From: a virus
Reading direction: 5' to 3' (one strand)
DNA: 20,524 nucleotides
IMG/VR virus record: IMGVR_UViG_3300027779_000203
Coordinates: 1 to 20,524 of that record
Below, piece after piece: positions 8,645 to 13,101 of this stretch (position 1 is its first letter; each line of letters starts with the position of its first letter). The notes below the pieces were generated by a model. That model saw only the letters and a list, made by a program, of their open reading frames with translations, was not told the DNA's origin and made no database searches. The translations under genes were made by a program, and so were the position numbers.

Positions 8645-8673
8645 GTCAATGCGACATTTTGTCGCATTGACAA
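8643..8673. promoter_or_regulatory. Longest perfect TGCGACA palindrome (14-bp arms)
   Basis: TTGTCAATGCGACA, centre TTT, and the exact reverse complement form a 31-nt perfect inverted repeat. It starts inside the T-run of the terminator. It extends the core TGCGACA-N3-TGTCGCA outward, so that the flanking TTGACA on each side is part of the symmetry. No gene starts close downstream on the plus strand. A TTGACA-N15-TATACT pair at 8667-8693 is possible but poorly spaced. Confidence 0.72.
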
Positions 8674-8694
8674 TGATATATTTATATTATACTA

Positions 8695-8720
8695 GAAGCT
8701 CCAAGCACCAAGCCTCAAGC
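8695..8720. repeat. CAAGC heptad array 1
   Basis: CAAGC occurs at 8702, 8709 and 8716, with GAAGC at 8695, at exact 7-bp spacing. The array lies between the ends of two convergent genes, beside the long palindrome. The same repeat unit appears at 9812 and 10501. Confidence 0.75.
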
Positions 8721-8732
8721 TACCTACTTTCA

Positions 8733-9299
8733 TTACTTACCTTTAGGTTTTGGTAATGCAGGTAGATTATTGTCCCACGAAACACCGCCCAATTTTAATA
8801 GAGATGTTAATTGATCTATTAAATCAGTTGGTACTGACGCTTCCTTGACCATATCCCCAGCTCTTTCCTTAATCGCTTTCAGATAGACAAGGCGTTGTCC
8901 TTGTGGAGTTTTCTCAGCTAGTTGTTTGGCTTGTGCTTCTGCCCACTTCTCTAACTGATCTTGACAGTTTTTGACAGTAATACAATCCCTGTCATCTTTG
9001 TCAAATCTGTAGTCTTTTAATTTAGACCACGCTACATCTTTTCTGGCACTTTGGTCAAAAAATATGTAGGCATTTCTTGATGCTTCTCGTAGTTTAGTTT
9101 CAGCATCTTGAAGTGCGTTTATTACTTTAGTTGCACCAATATTCTTAGCAAAAGATTTAGTTCCTTTGTTTAGAATATTTTGTACAGTCGTCTTAATCCG
9201 AAGTTCTTCCCTCTCGATTTCAGGTTCTAACTTCTTCTCAACCTTTTGCTCAAAATGATCTCTTTGATACAGTTTGAGTTCGTTTTCTTTTTTTGTCAT
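8733..9299 (-). CDS. Hypothetical alpha-helical protein
   Basis: I do not recognise this 188-residue protein. It is rich in Lys, Glu, Gln and Ala and should be mostly helical. A strongly charged N-terminus (1-40) precedes a region with KNIGATKVINALQDAETKLR (52-71) and a long helix around 113-160. The C-terminus is proline-rich (NLPALPKPKGK). There is no membrane segment or signal peptide, and two cysteines lie near 105-111. It has a sigma70 promoter and an AGAGG ribosome site, so unlike several neighbours it has a normal leader. It is divergent from the 38-residue gene at 9482, and the shared 180-bp intergenic region carries three palindromes. Confidence 0.8.
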   Translation of the reverse strand: MTKKENELKLYQRDHFEQKVEKKLEPEIEREELRIKTTVQNILNKGTKSFAKNIGATKVINALQDAETKLREASRNAYIFFDQSARKDVAWSKLKDYRFDKDDRDCITVKNCQDQLEKWAEAQAKQLAEKTPQGQRLVYLKAIKERAGDMVKEASVPTDLIDQLTSLLKLGGVSWDNNLPALPKPKGK

Positions 9300-9328
9300 T
9301 TATTTACCTCTTTATCTTTCTGTCCACT

Positions 9329-9372
9329 ATTATATAGGATATGATTTAAAAGTCAACTGCCAAATTGTCGCA
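9329..9372 (-). promoter_or_regulatory. Promoter of the 8733-9299 gene with abutting palindrome
   Basis: On the minus strand TTGACT (9356-9351), a 16-bp spacer and TATAAT (9334-9329) form a near-consensus promoter. A palindrome half-site TGCGACA with centre ATT and degenerate arm TGGCAGT (9372-9356) meets the -35 directly. The leader of about 20 nt contains AGAGGT before the ATG. Confidence 0.85.
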
Positions 9373-9375
9373 GGG

Positions 9376-9430
9376 TGCGGCATATTGTCGCGCGACACTT
9401 TATCCTCTTGACATTGGACAAATTGTCGCA
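9376..9430. promoter_or_regulatory. Two further palindromes in the divergent promoter region
   Basis: TGCGGCA-TAT-TGTCGCG (9376-9392) and TTGGACA-AAT-TGTCGCA (9414-9430) lie between the divergent promoters. Each has one intact arm and one degenerate arm. A TTGACA at 9408-9413 sits just before the second site, but no -10 is correctly spaced from it. Confidence 0.6.
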
Positions 9431-9439
9431 GCTTCTCTT

Positions 9440-9473
9440 TTGCCATAATGTTGCCATAATTCTCCTATATAAT
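9440..9473 (+). promoter_or_regulatory. Promoter of the 38-codon gene, with 11-bp-spaced direct repeat
   Basis: TATAAT at 9468-9473 lies 8 nt before the ATG at 9482, which implies a leaderless message. The -35 position (9445-9450, ATAATG) is poor. TTGCCATAAT is repeated at 9440-9449 and 9451-9460, one helical turn apart, just upstream of and overlapping the spacer. It may bind a regulator. Confidence 0.65.
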
Positions 9474-9481
9474 AAGGGAAT

Positions 9482-9598
9482 ATGGAAAAACAAAACAAAG
9501 AAGAACTAGAACCATACACACCTGATGAGGAGTATGTTGAGTACCAAAACGACATGCAATCTCAGGTGCAAGAAGATATAGAAGAAGCTTCGGCTTAA
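9482..9598 (+). CDS. Acidic 38-residue peptide upstream of the structured RNA
   Basis: The ATG at 9482 opens 38 codons ending with TAA at 9596-9598. The peptide is strongly acidic (about thirteen Asp/Glu against three Lys) and glutamine-rich, with PYTPDEEYVEYQ in the middle. It has no cysteine, signal or membrane segment. A good -10 box 8 nt upstream and strong codon-like composition support it, though it is short. A C(UUCG)G hairpin (9585-9596) overlaps its last codons, and the folded RNA element begins right behind it. Function unknown. It could be a real small protein or a translated lead-in to a functional RNA. Confidence 0.6.
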   Translation: MEKQNKEELEPYTPDEEYVEYQNDMQSQVQEDIEEASA

Positions 9599-9791
9599 TC
9601 TAAAAGGTCTCAGGCGCTTCGGCGCCTGGGCTTGAGCCGGGATCTTATGGTGGTCAGTTAGTATGGAATAGCGTAATAAATGTGCTTGCACTATAAAAGT
9701 CTATTTAGAAAGCTGAGAAGTCGTAGGATCCCGGGTCAAGTTGCGACTAATGGTAACTCGCGAGAGTGTAATACCCATTAGCGCTTGACCC
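9585..9791 (+). ncRNA. Candidate structured RNA element
   Basis: Several helices follow the 38-codon gene. Two stems are capped by C(UUCG)G loops: AAGC/GCTT (9585-9596) and CAGGCGC/GCGCCTG (9611-9628). A long arm starts with CCGGGATC (9637-9644) pairing GATCCCGG (9727-9734). It continues through six more mostly wobble-containing pairs (9645-9650 with 9721-9726), an internal loop, TCAGTT/AGCTGA (9654-9659 with 9711-9716) and AATAG/CTATT (9667-9671 with 9701-9705). A second arm is GGGTCAAG (9733-9740) with CTTGACCC (9784-9791), then CTAATGG/CCATTAG (9747-9753 with 9775-9781), capped by ACTC-GCGA-GAGT (9756-9767), a GNRA tetraloop. It does not look like tRNA, and I cannot assign a known family. 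The promoter upstream of 9482 could transcribe it. Confidence 0.68.
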
Positions 9792-9811
9792 TAAAAATAA
9801 AAGAAAAGCCC

Positions 9812-9844
9812 CAAGCTTCAAGCTCCAAGCGCCAAGCTTCAAGC
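9812..9844. repeat. CAAGC heptad array 2
   Basis: CAAGC occurs at 9812, 9819, 9826, 9833 and 9840, at exact 7-bp steps. The two variable positions are TT, TC, GC and TT. Adjacent units create GCTTCAAGC, itself a near-palindrome. The array runs straight into a GC hairpin and a TGCGACA palindrome. Confidence 0.85.
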
Positions 9845-9880
9845 CGCCGAAGGCGGCTGCGACACTATGTCACATTGACA
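9843..9880. promoter_or_regulatory. GC hairpin with TGCGACA palindrome and TTGACA
   Basis: GCCGCC-GAA-GGCGGC (9843-9857) is followed at once by TGCGACA-CTA-TGTCACA (9858-9874) and TTGACA (9875-9880). No -10 sits at the right distance from this TTGACA. The hairpin could end the upstream RNA transcript, but no T-run follows. Confidence 0.6.
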
Positions 9881-9893
9881 CAAGATGTAGTGG

Positions 9894-9938
9894 TGCGACA
9901 ATTTGGCCATTGACATCCGGACCATGATCCTATATAAT
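9894..9938 (+). promoter_or_regulatory. Perfect-consensus sigma70 promoter with abutting palindrome
   Basis: TTGACA (9910-9915), a 17-bp spacer and TATAAT (9933-9938) match the consensus exactly. TGCGACA-ATT-TGGCCAT (9894-9910) meets the -35. The expected transcript start near 9945 gives a short leader with AAGGAG before the ATG at 9971. Confidence 0.92.
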
Positions 9939-9970
9939 AGGGGACATGAATAACAAAAAGGAGAAACAAC

Positions 9971-10387
9971 ATGGGTGATAGAGTTAGTATATCATTTAGA
10001 CAAAAGGAAGAAACATACGGCGGACCTACAGAGAAGAAGACACGTTTGGAAGAATCTCCAGCGCTCTTCCATCATTGGGGTGGCACTGAGCTTCCTAAAG
10101 TAGCCTTCGAATGGTTTAAGAAGGTTAGGGAAGACACTGAAGGAAAACGATCAGATCCATTCACGCGCCTAGAGCCGCGCAATCTAATGGTGCAGCTCAT
10201 CGGCACCTTAGCACGAGAGAAGTGGGATCAGTATAGTACAGGAACCGGGAAACACGATACATGGATGACGCATAGCATGTACCTGGGCAAAGATAGCAAT
10301 GATGGAGACAACTCCGACAACGGTCATTACACGATCGATGTGGATGAAAGCAGAATGTACAACGACAAAGGAGAATCAATAGCATAA
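9971..10387 (+). CDS. Conserved small phage protein beginning MGDR
   Basis: This 138-residue protein starts MGDRVSISF and contains SPALFHHWGGTELP (about 29-42). That pattern (MGDR...-F..HWGG..-P) recurs, from memory, in a family of unknown function in marine phages and cyanobacteria. The C-terminal third is rich in Asp, Asn and Gly (KDSNDGDNSDNGHYTIDVDE), possibly metal-binding or an exposed loop. The gene has a perfect-consensus promoter and an AAGGAG site 8 nt before the ATG, so it should be strongly expressed. It is a single-gene unit followed 6 nt later by a long GC hairpin. Function unknown. Confidence 0.85.
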   Translation: MGDRVSISFRQKEETYGGPTEKKTRLEESPALFHHWGGTELPKVAFEWFKKVREDTEGKRSDPFTRLEPRNLMVQLIGTLAREKWDQYSTGTGKHDTWMTHSMYLGKDSNDGDNSDNGHYTIDVDESRMYNDKGESIA

Positions 10388-10393
10388 CACCTC

Positions 10394-10422
10394 TTCATGG
10401 GCCGGCGTCGCCGGCCCATGAA
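10394..10422. terminator. Long GC-rich hairpin after the 9971-10387 gene
   Basis: TTCATGGGCCGGCG and its reverse complement form a perfect 14-bp inverted repeat around a single T. In RNA this would be a stem of about 12 bp with a small loop. Only AATCTT follows, not a real T-run, so it is a possible terminator or 3'-protecting hairpin rather than a classical one. Confidence 0.6.
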
Positions 10423-10425
10423 TCT

Positions 10426-10448
10426 TGTCAATATGTCAAATCGTCGCA
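10426..10448 (-). promoter_or_regulatory. TGCGACG palindrome abutting TTGACA, minus orientation
   Basis: On the minus strand TGCGACG-ATT-TGACATA (10448-10432) meets TTGACA (10431-10426) exactly as at working promoters in the island. The position where a -10 should fall lies inside the GC hairpin and does not match. It may be a relic promoter or an extended operator only. Confidence 0.5.
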
Positions 10449-10500
10449 CTCCAGTTTTAAAAATTTTTGGTAATGGTAGTATAGTAGATACAGCAGGCTA

Positions 10501-10556
10501 CAAGCACCAAGCGGAAGAGGCCCCAAGCATCAAGCTCCAAGCTTCAAGCGCCAAGC
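10501..10556. repeat. CAAGC heptad array 3
   Basis: CAAGC occurs at 10501 and 10508. After a 9-bp interruption of the phase it recurs at 10524, 10531, 10538, 10545 and 10552, again in exact 7-bp steps. A single extra copy lies at 10605. The array sits between the ends of two convergent genes and runs into a palindrome. A weak TTAAAA-N17-TATAGT (10457-10485) could transcribe it. Confidence 0.85.
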
Positions 10557-10559
10557 CCG

Positions 10560-10596
10560 TGCGACAAATTGTCGCGCGTCAATATGTCTTATTGAC
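10560..10596. promoter_or_regulatory. TGCGACA palindrome plus second inverted repeat
   Basis: TGCGACA-AAT-TGTCGCG (10560-10576) is followed by GTCAATA-TGTCT-TATTGAC (10578-10596), a perfect 7-bp inverted repeat containing TTGAC on each strand. The pair lies just after CAAGC array 3 and before the end of the minus-strand nuclease gene. Confidence 0.65.
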
Positions 10597-10624
10597 AGAA
10601 GCACCAAGCTCCACGAACCACGGT

Positions 10625-10993
10625 TCAGTTTAATTCATTAAAAATTTTTTGGATTTCTTTCCATGAAGTCGCAAGCGGCCAACTATAGTTGTGGCCTTCG
10701 GAGCTTAGTCCACGAATCATGGATCCTGGAAAAAGTTTTAGAGACCTCTGACCGAGGGCCTCTACTAGGATAAAACTATTCTTAGAATGTTGTACATGGA
10801 AACTTATTTGATGGGGAGAAAATCGTACCTTATTACCTTTGGCGACTTTTAATTCAACAGTGAAATACCGGCCAGAATCATTATACCCCAATAGATCAGG
10901 AAGCCCAAGTAAGCTAAGGTTTTCAATACGATTCCATGTGATGGATGGTGTATTTTTTTTAAGATTCTGGTATAATTTTCGCTCGGGTGCCAT
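10625..10993 (-). CDS. VRR-NUC / Holliday-junction-resolvase-like nuclease
   Basis: The 122 residues fit a small PD-(D/E)xK nuclease of the VRR-NUC or archaeal Hjc type. Visible motifs are an N-terminal acidic residue in RIEN (22-25), LPDLLGY (31-37) with D33, the catalytic pair VELKV (46-50) with E47 and K49, and a conserved glutamine in SPHQISFHVQHS (59-70). Such enzymes resolve branched DNA before packaging. The gene is the last of a minus-strand operon that starts at 11696, and it follows the preceding stop by 17 nt. No strong Shine-Dalgarno is seen. The catalytic core looks intact; the exact subfamily is uncertain. Confidence 0.8.
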   Translation of the reverse strand: MAPERKLYQNLKKNTPSITWNRIENLSLLGLPDLLGYNDSGRYFTVELKVAKGNKVRFSPHQISFHVQHSKNSFILVEALGQRSLKLFPGSMIRGLSSEGHNYSWPLATSWKEIQKIFNELN

Positions 10994-11010
10994 TTCATTT
11001 TTGAGGTAAC

Positions 11011-11271
11011 CTAGTAGTCGTCTTTAAGATTGGTAGGAAGAATAAGTGGAGAATTTTTTTGAGTTTTCATAACCAATCTATGGGCAGTATGACCAGGTTG
11101 ACCTATAATAGGAACAGCATGTTCATGCACTTCCATTCGTCTTATTTCAAATAATTTTCCACCATTCTCAACAAAGAGAACAGCGTTAGAAATAGCATTT
11201 CCCTGTCTCGTGCCTGTAGCGTTAGCTGATGTAAATTTACTTAGAAATTCTTGTAGGTCTCGGACTCTCAT
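11011..11271 (-). CDS. Hypothetical protein, middle gene of nuclease operon
   Basis: I do not recognise this 86-residue protein. It starts with a charged helix (MRVRDLQEFLSKF), followed by polar residues and two beta-like segments around 28-55 (NAVLFVENGGKLFEIRR). The C-terminus HRLVMKTQKN looks like another strand. There are no cysteines or membrane segments. The ATG overlaps the stop of the preceding gene as TAATG, and AGGA lies just upstream, indicating translational coupling. Its constant partner here is the nuclease downstream. Function unknown. Confidence 0.78.
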   Translation of the reverse strand: MRVRDLQEFLSKFTSANATGTRQGNAISNAVLFVENGGKLFEIRRMEVHEHAVPIIGQPGHTAHRLVMKTQKNSPLILPTNLKDDY

Positions 11272-11696
11272 TACATTCCTGATTTTCTTAATTGATCGAC
11301 TTTGTCTTCTATCTGTCGTGACAATTTAATATTGTCAGCATGCAACTCTATACTCTCTTGTTCTACCTCTGTCAATCTTTCCTGTAGTGTTCCATTTAAT
11401 TTTTGATGAGACTCATTAGATTCACGTGAACTTATCAAATTTATTTCAAGTTTTTTAATTTGAGCGATAGCTTGTTTCATCTCCGGACTATTCTGTCCGA
11501 CGGCCTTAACAATAGATAGTTCTAACTCAGCTTGTTGACATCGTTTTTTATAATTCTCAATAGTTCTTTCAGCTTCTTCAACAACTTGAATTGGTTCTAG
11601 TTCTTCTTGTTTTTTTTGTGACTCAGTTAAGGGAATATTAGTGGCTTCCTGGAGACGATCTTCATCCCTATATTTCTCGGATATATCTTTATACAT
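11271..11696 (-). CDS. Coiled-coil protein (start corrected to the second ATG)
   Basis: The protein is almost entirely charged helix. Glu/Gln/Lys-rich coiled-coil heptads extend from about residue 30 to the end, broken near VGQNSPEM. No catalytic motif or membrane segment is seen. An ATG nine bases further upstream (11705) overlaps the -10 box of a perfect-consensus promoter and cannot be transcribed from it. The second ATG, at 11696, falls at the predicted transcription start, giving a leaderless mRNA and a 141-residue product. It is the first gene of a three-gene operon ending in a small nuclease. A scaffold or oligomerisation partner is possible but unproven. Confidence 0.75.
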   Translation of the reverse strand: MYKDISEKYRDEDRLQEATNIPLTESQKKQEELEPIQVVEEAERTIENYKKRCQQAELELSIVKAVGQNSPEMKQAIAQIKKLEINLISSRESNESHQKLNGTLQERLTEVEQESIELHADNIKLSRQIEDKVDQLRKSGM

Positions 11697-11703
11697 ACTT
11701 GAC

Positions 11704-11732
11704 ATTATAGCATTGTTACCTTAAAATGTCAA
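11704..11732 (-). promoter_or_regulatory. Perfect-consensus promoter overlapping an ATG
   Basis: On the minus strand TTGACA (11732-11727), a 17-bp spacer and TATAAT (11709-11704) match consensus at all twelve positions. The last two bases of the -10 are the AT of the upstream ATG. Seven bases later comes the ATG at 11696, at the expected start of transcription. Confidence 0.9.
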
Positions 11733-11821
11733 ACATATGAATTTTATAATATGGCATCTAATAGCCATACTTACGGTAATGGCATGCAGCCTTATCATCG
11801 GATATAGTATAGGAAGAAAAA

Positions 11822-12421
11822 ATGGGAGTTCCAAAAAGATTAACTGAAATGCAGATGAGATTCTCCGAGTTTGTTGTATTCGGTGGAGTAGACGGGCCGA
11901 TGACTCAAGCTGAAGCTGCCATCGCAGCAGGCTATAGTGCTAACAGGGCCAGACAAGAAGGGTCTGAACTATTAAACCCTAGACTCAGCCCTCTCGTAGT
12001 TCAATACGTAGGCAAATTAAAAGAAGAAAGACTTAGAAAATTTGAGGTCTCTTACGAAGGTCATGTTGCTGAACTTTCTAGAATAAAGGAGCTTGCTTTG
12101 AAGAAAGGGAGCTTTTCCTCTGCAGTAAACGCCGAAACAAATCGTGGCAAGGCGGCAGGATTATACATAGACAGAAAAATAATAAAACATGGGAAATTAG
12201 AAGACTTATCAGAGCAAGAGCTAGAAGCCAAAATGAAACAGATTTTAGAAGATTACTCACCAATTTTAAACGTTACCCCCGAAGATGAAGTATTGGAACA
12301 AAAAACATCACAAACCAAAACAGAGACAAAAGAAACAAAGCTAAAAAATATTGTTGACCATCCGACATCTACAAAGACATCCAAACATAAAGAAAAACAA
12401 TCAGTGAAGATAACATTATAA
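11822..12421 (+). CDS. terS: Terminase small subunit (TerS)
   Basis: TerS recognises the phage packaging site and loads TerL. The N-terminal LTEMQMRFSEFVVFGG and the following TQAEAAIAAGYSANRARQEG (28-47) form the helix-turn-helix typical of Terminase_2/XtmA-like small subunits, including the usual GS.LL.NP....V motif (SELLNPRLSPLV). Helices near 60-135 would oligomerise. The Lys/Thr/Glu-rich tail (about 150-199) is probably disordered and may contact TerL. AGGAAG lies 6 nt before the ATG. The gene is monocistronic on the plus strand and convergent with the gene ending at 12430. It is separated from TerL by the accessory island, an unusual arrangement. Confidence 0.88.
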   Translation: MGVPKRLTEMQMRFSEFVVFGGVDGPMTQAEAAIAAGYSANRARQEGSELLNPRLSPLVVQYVGKLKEERLRKFEVSYEGHVAELSRIKELALKKGSFSSAVNAETNRGKAAGLYIDRKIIKHGKLEDLSEQELEAKMKQILEDYSPILNVTPEDEVLEQKTSQTKTETKETKLKNIVDHPTSTKTSKHKEKQSVKITL

Positions 12422-12429
12422 ATAACATT

Positions 12430-12726
12430 TTATCTCGATTCCACATTTAATTTCTCCATTTTTACAACACATCCTGAAGGAAACACATTTCTATCTGAAA
12501 AGACTTCCTCTTTCTCATCAAAACTAGCAAATGTCCACAACGCTTTACTTGTTTTCTTATATACATAAGCAAACGTTATCATTTTAGCACACTCAAACTT
12601 ATCAAATTCTTCTCTAGTGGCATGCCCCGCATCGCCTGTGATGTCAACCCACACTATTTTGAAGAAATAATATTTCTTCTTATTGATGGCAACATATTTA
12701 TATTTAGATTTTTTTCTTTTAGGCAT
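12430..12726 (-). CDS. Conserved hypothetical protein
   Basis: This 98-residue protein has a very basic start (MPKRKKSKYKY), then KKYYFFKIVWVDITGDAGHA (16-35), an AYVYKKT strand near 53 and FSDRNVFPSGCVVKMEKL near the end. The pattern WVDI.GD.GHA...-A.V....-FSDRN..P.GC..K is, from memory, widespread in uncultured marine phages without known function. It looks like a small beta-rich domain. Its ATG lies inside the last codons of the upstream gene (8-nt overlap), implying a two-gene unit. Its stop is 8 nt from the convergent TerS stop, and no terminator is visible. Confidence 0.8.
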   Translation of the reverse strand: MPKRKKSKYKYVAINKKKYYFFKIVWVDITGDAGHATREEFDKFECAKMITFAYVYKKTSKALWTFASFDEKEEVFSDRNVFPSGCVVKMEKLNVESR

Positions 12727-13027
12727 AATAAAATTTTATATAAGTAATCTCAAAAACAATTAGAGAAGTCAAAAAATTTAAAAGTTTTTCCTTTGCGAAT
12801 ATTTTGTTGGTATTGCTACCTTTTTGATCTCTACTGACACATCTGCCATATTGTGAAACAGTGATTGCCACACTATTTGGCAGTGTTTTGCTTAAATAAG
12901 TATTGATTTTATTATCTTTTTTGTCTAACTGACACATTGACAGATTATTTTCAACTATTTTTTTTTTTTCAAAACAATAATTGTTTCTGAGATTACTATA
13001 TGCATGCTGCTGCCTAATTTGTGCCAT
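12719..13027 (-). CDS. Hypothetical protein
   Basis: I do not recognise this 102-residue protein with confidence. It has a polar N-terminus, a central NKINTYLSKTLPNSVAITVS and a GRCVSRDQKGSNTN segment that I vaguely recall from related phage genomes. The last 20 residues are hydrophobic and aromatic (FLTSLIVFEITYIKFYYA) and could form a membrane segment or read-through sequence. A TAAGGCG stretch precedes the ATG. The end overlaps the next start by 8 nt, which supports it being translated. The poly-T (poly-Lys) run near residue 22 is a place where an indel could have changed the frame. Confidence 0.6.
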   Translation of the reverse strand: MAQIRQQHAYSNLRNNYCFEKKKIVENNLSMCQLDKKDNKINTYLSKTLPNSVAITVSQYGRCVSRDQKGSNTNKIFAKEKLLNFLTSLIVFEITYIKFYYA

Positions 13028-13063
13028 AATTTCGCCTTAATCTCGCCACATTCTCTTTAGTTT

Positions 13064-13090
13064 AGGGGCAACATTAGCTGCCCCTGTTTT
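13064..13090. terminator. Hairpin after the cold-shock gene
   Basis: AGGGGCA (13064-13070) pairs with TGCCCCT (13079-13085) around an 8-base loop. On the plus strand GTTTT follows; on the minus strand, the direction of the cold-shock gene, only AAACTAAAG follows. It is a weak or bidirectional terminator candidate. Confidence 0.5.
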
Positions 13091-13101
13091 GTGAAATACG
13101 A

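Larger units (their letters stand above)
9599..9970. other. Non-coding stretch: RNA element, CAAGC array, palindromes and promoter
   Basis: There is no credible gene in these 372 bases. In order it holds the rest of the folded RNA (to 9791), an A-rich linker, the second CAAGC array, a GC hairpin, two palindromes and a consensus promoter for the gene at 9971. An opposite-strand open frame overlapping 9506-9691 is explained by the RNA and the 38-codon gene. Confidence 0.7.

Noticed and set aside
9506-9691. Minus-strand open frame of 61 codons
   Set aside because: It lies opposite the 38-codon gene and the structured RNA, and has no promoter, ribosome site or plausible protein character.
9637-9791. 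tRNA or tRNA-like gene
   Set aside because: The arms are too long, and no cloverleaf with a T-loop GTTCRA or CCA end can be drawn.
9812-10556. CAAGC arrays as a CRISPR array
   Set aside because: The unit is only 7 bp with 2-bp variable parts, with no 20-40 bp repeats or spacers and no cas genes.
10397-10633. Plus-strand open frame of 78 codons
   Set aside because: It starts inside the GC hairpin, runs through the CAAGC array and palindromes, has no ribosome site and reads as repeat-derived low-complexity protein. It is better explained as non-coding.
11751-11807. 18-codon plus-strand ORF just upstream of TerS
   Set aside because: Its ATG directly abuts a TATAAT, so it would not be in the transcript from that box, and it has no ribosome site. 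The small ATGGC/GCCAT inverted repeat there is weak.
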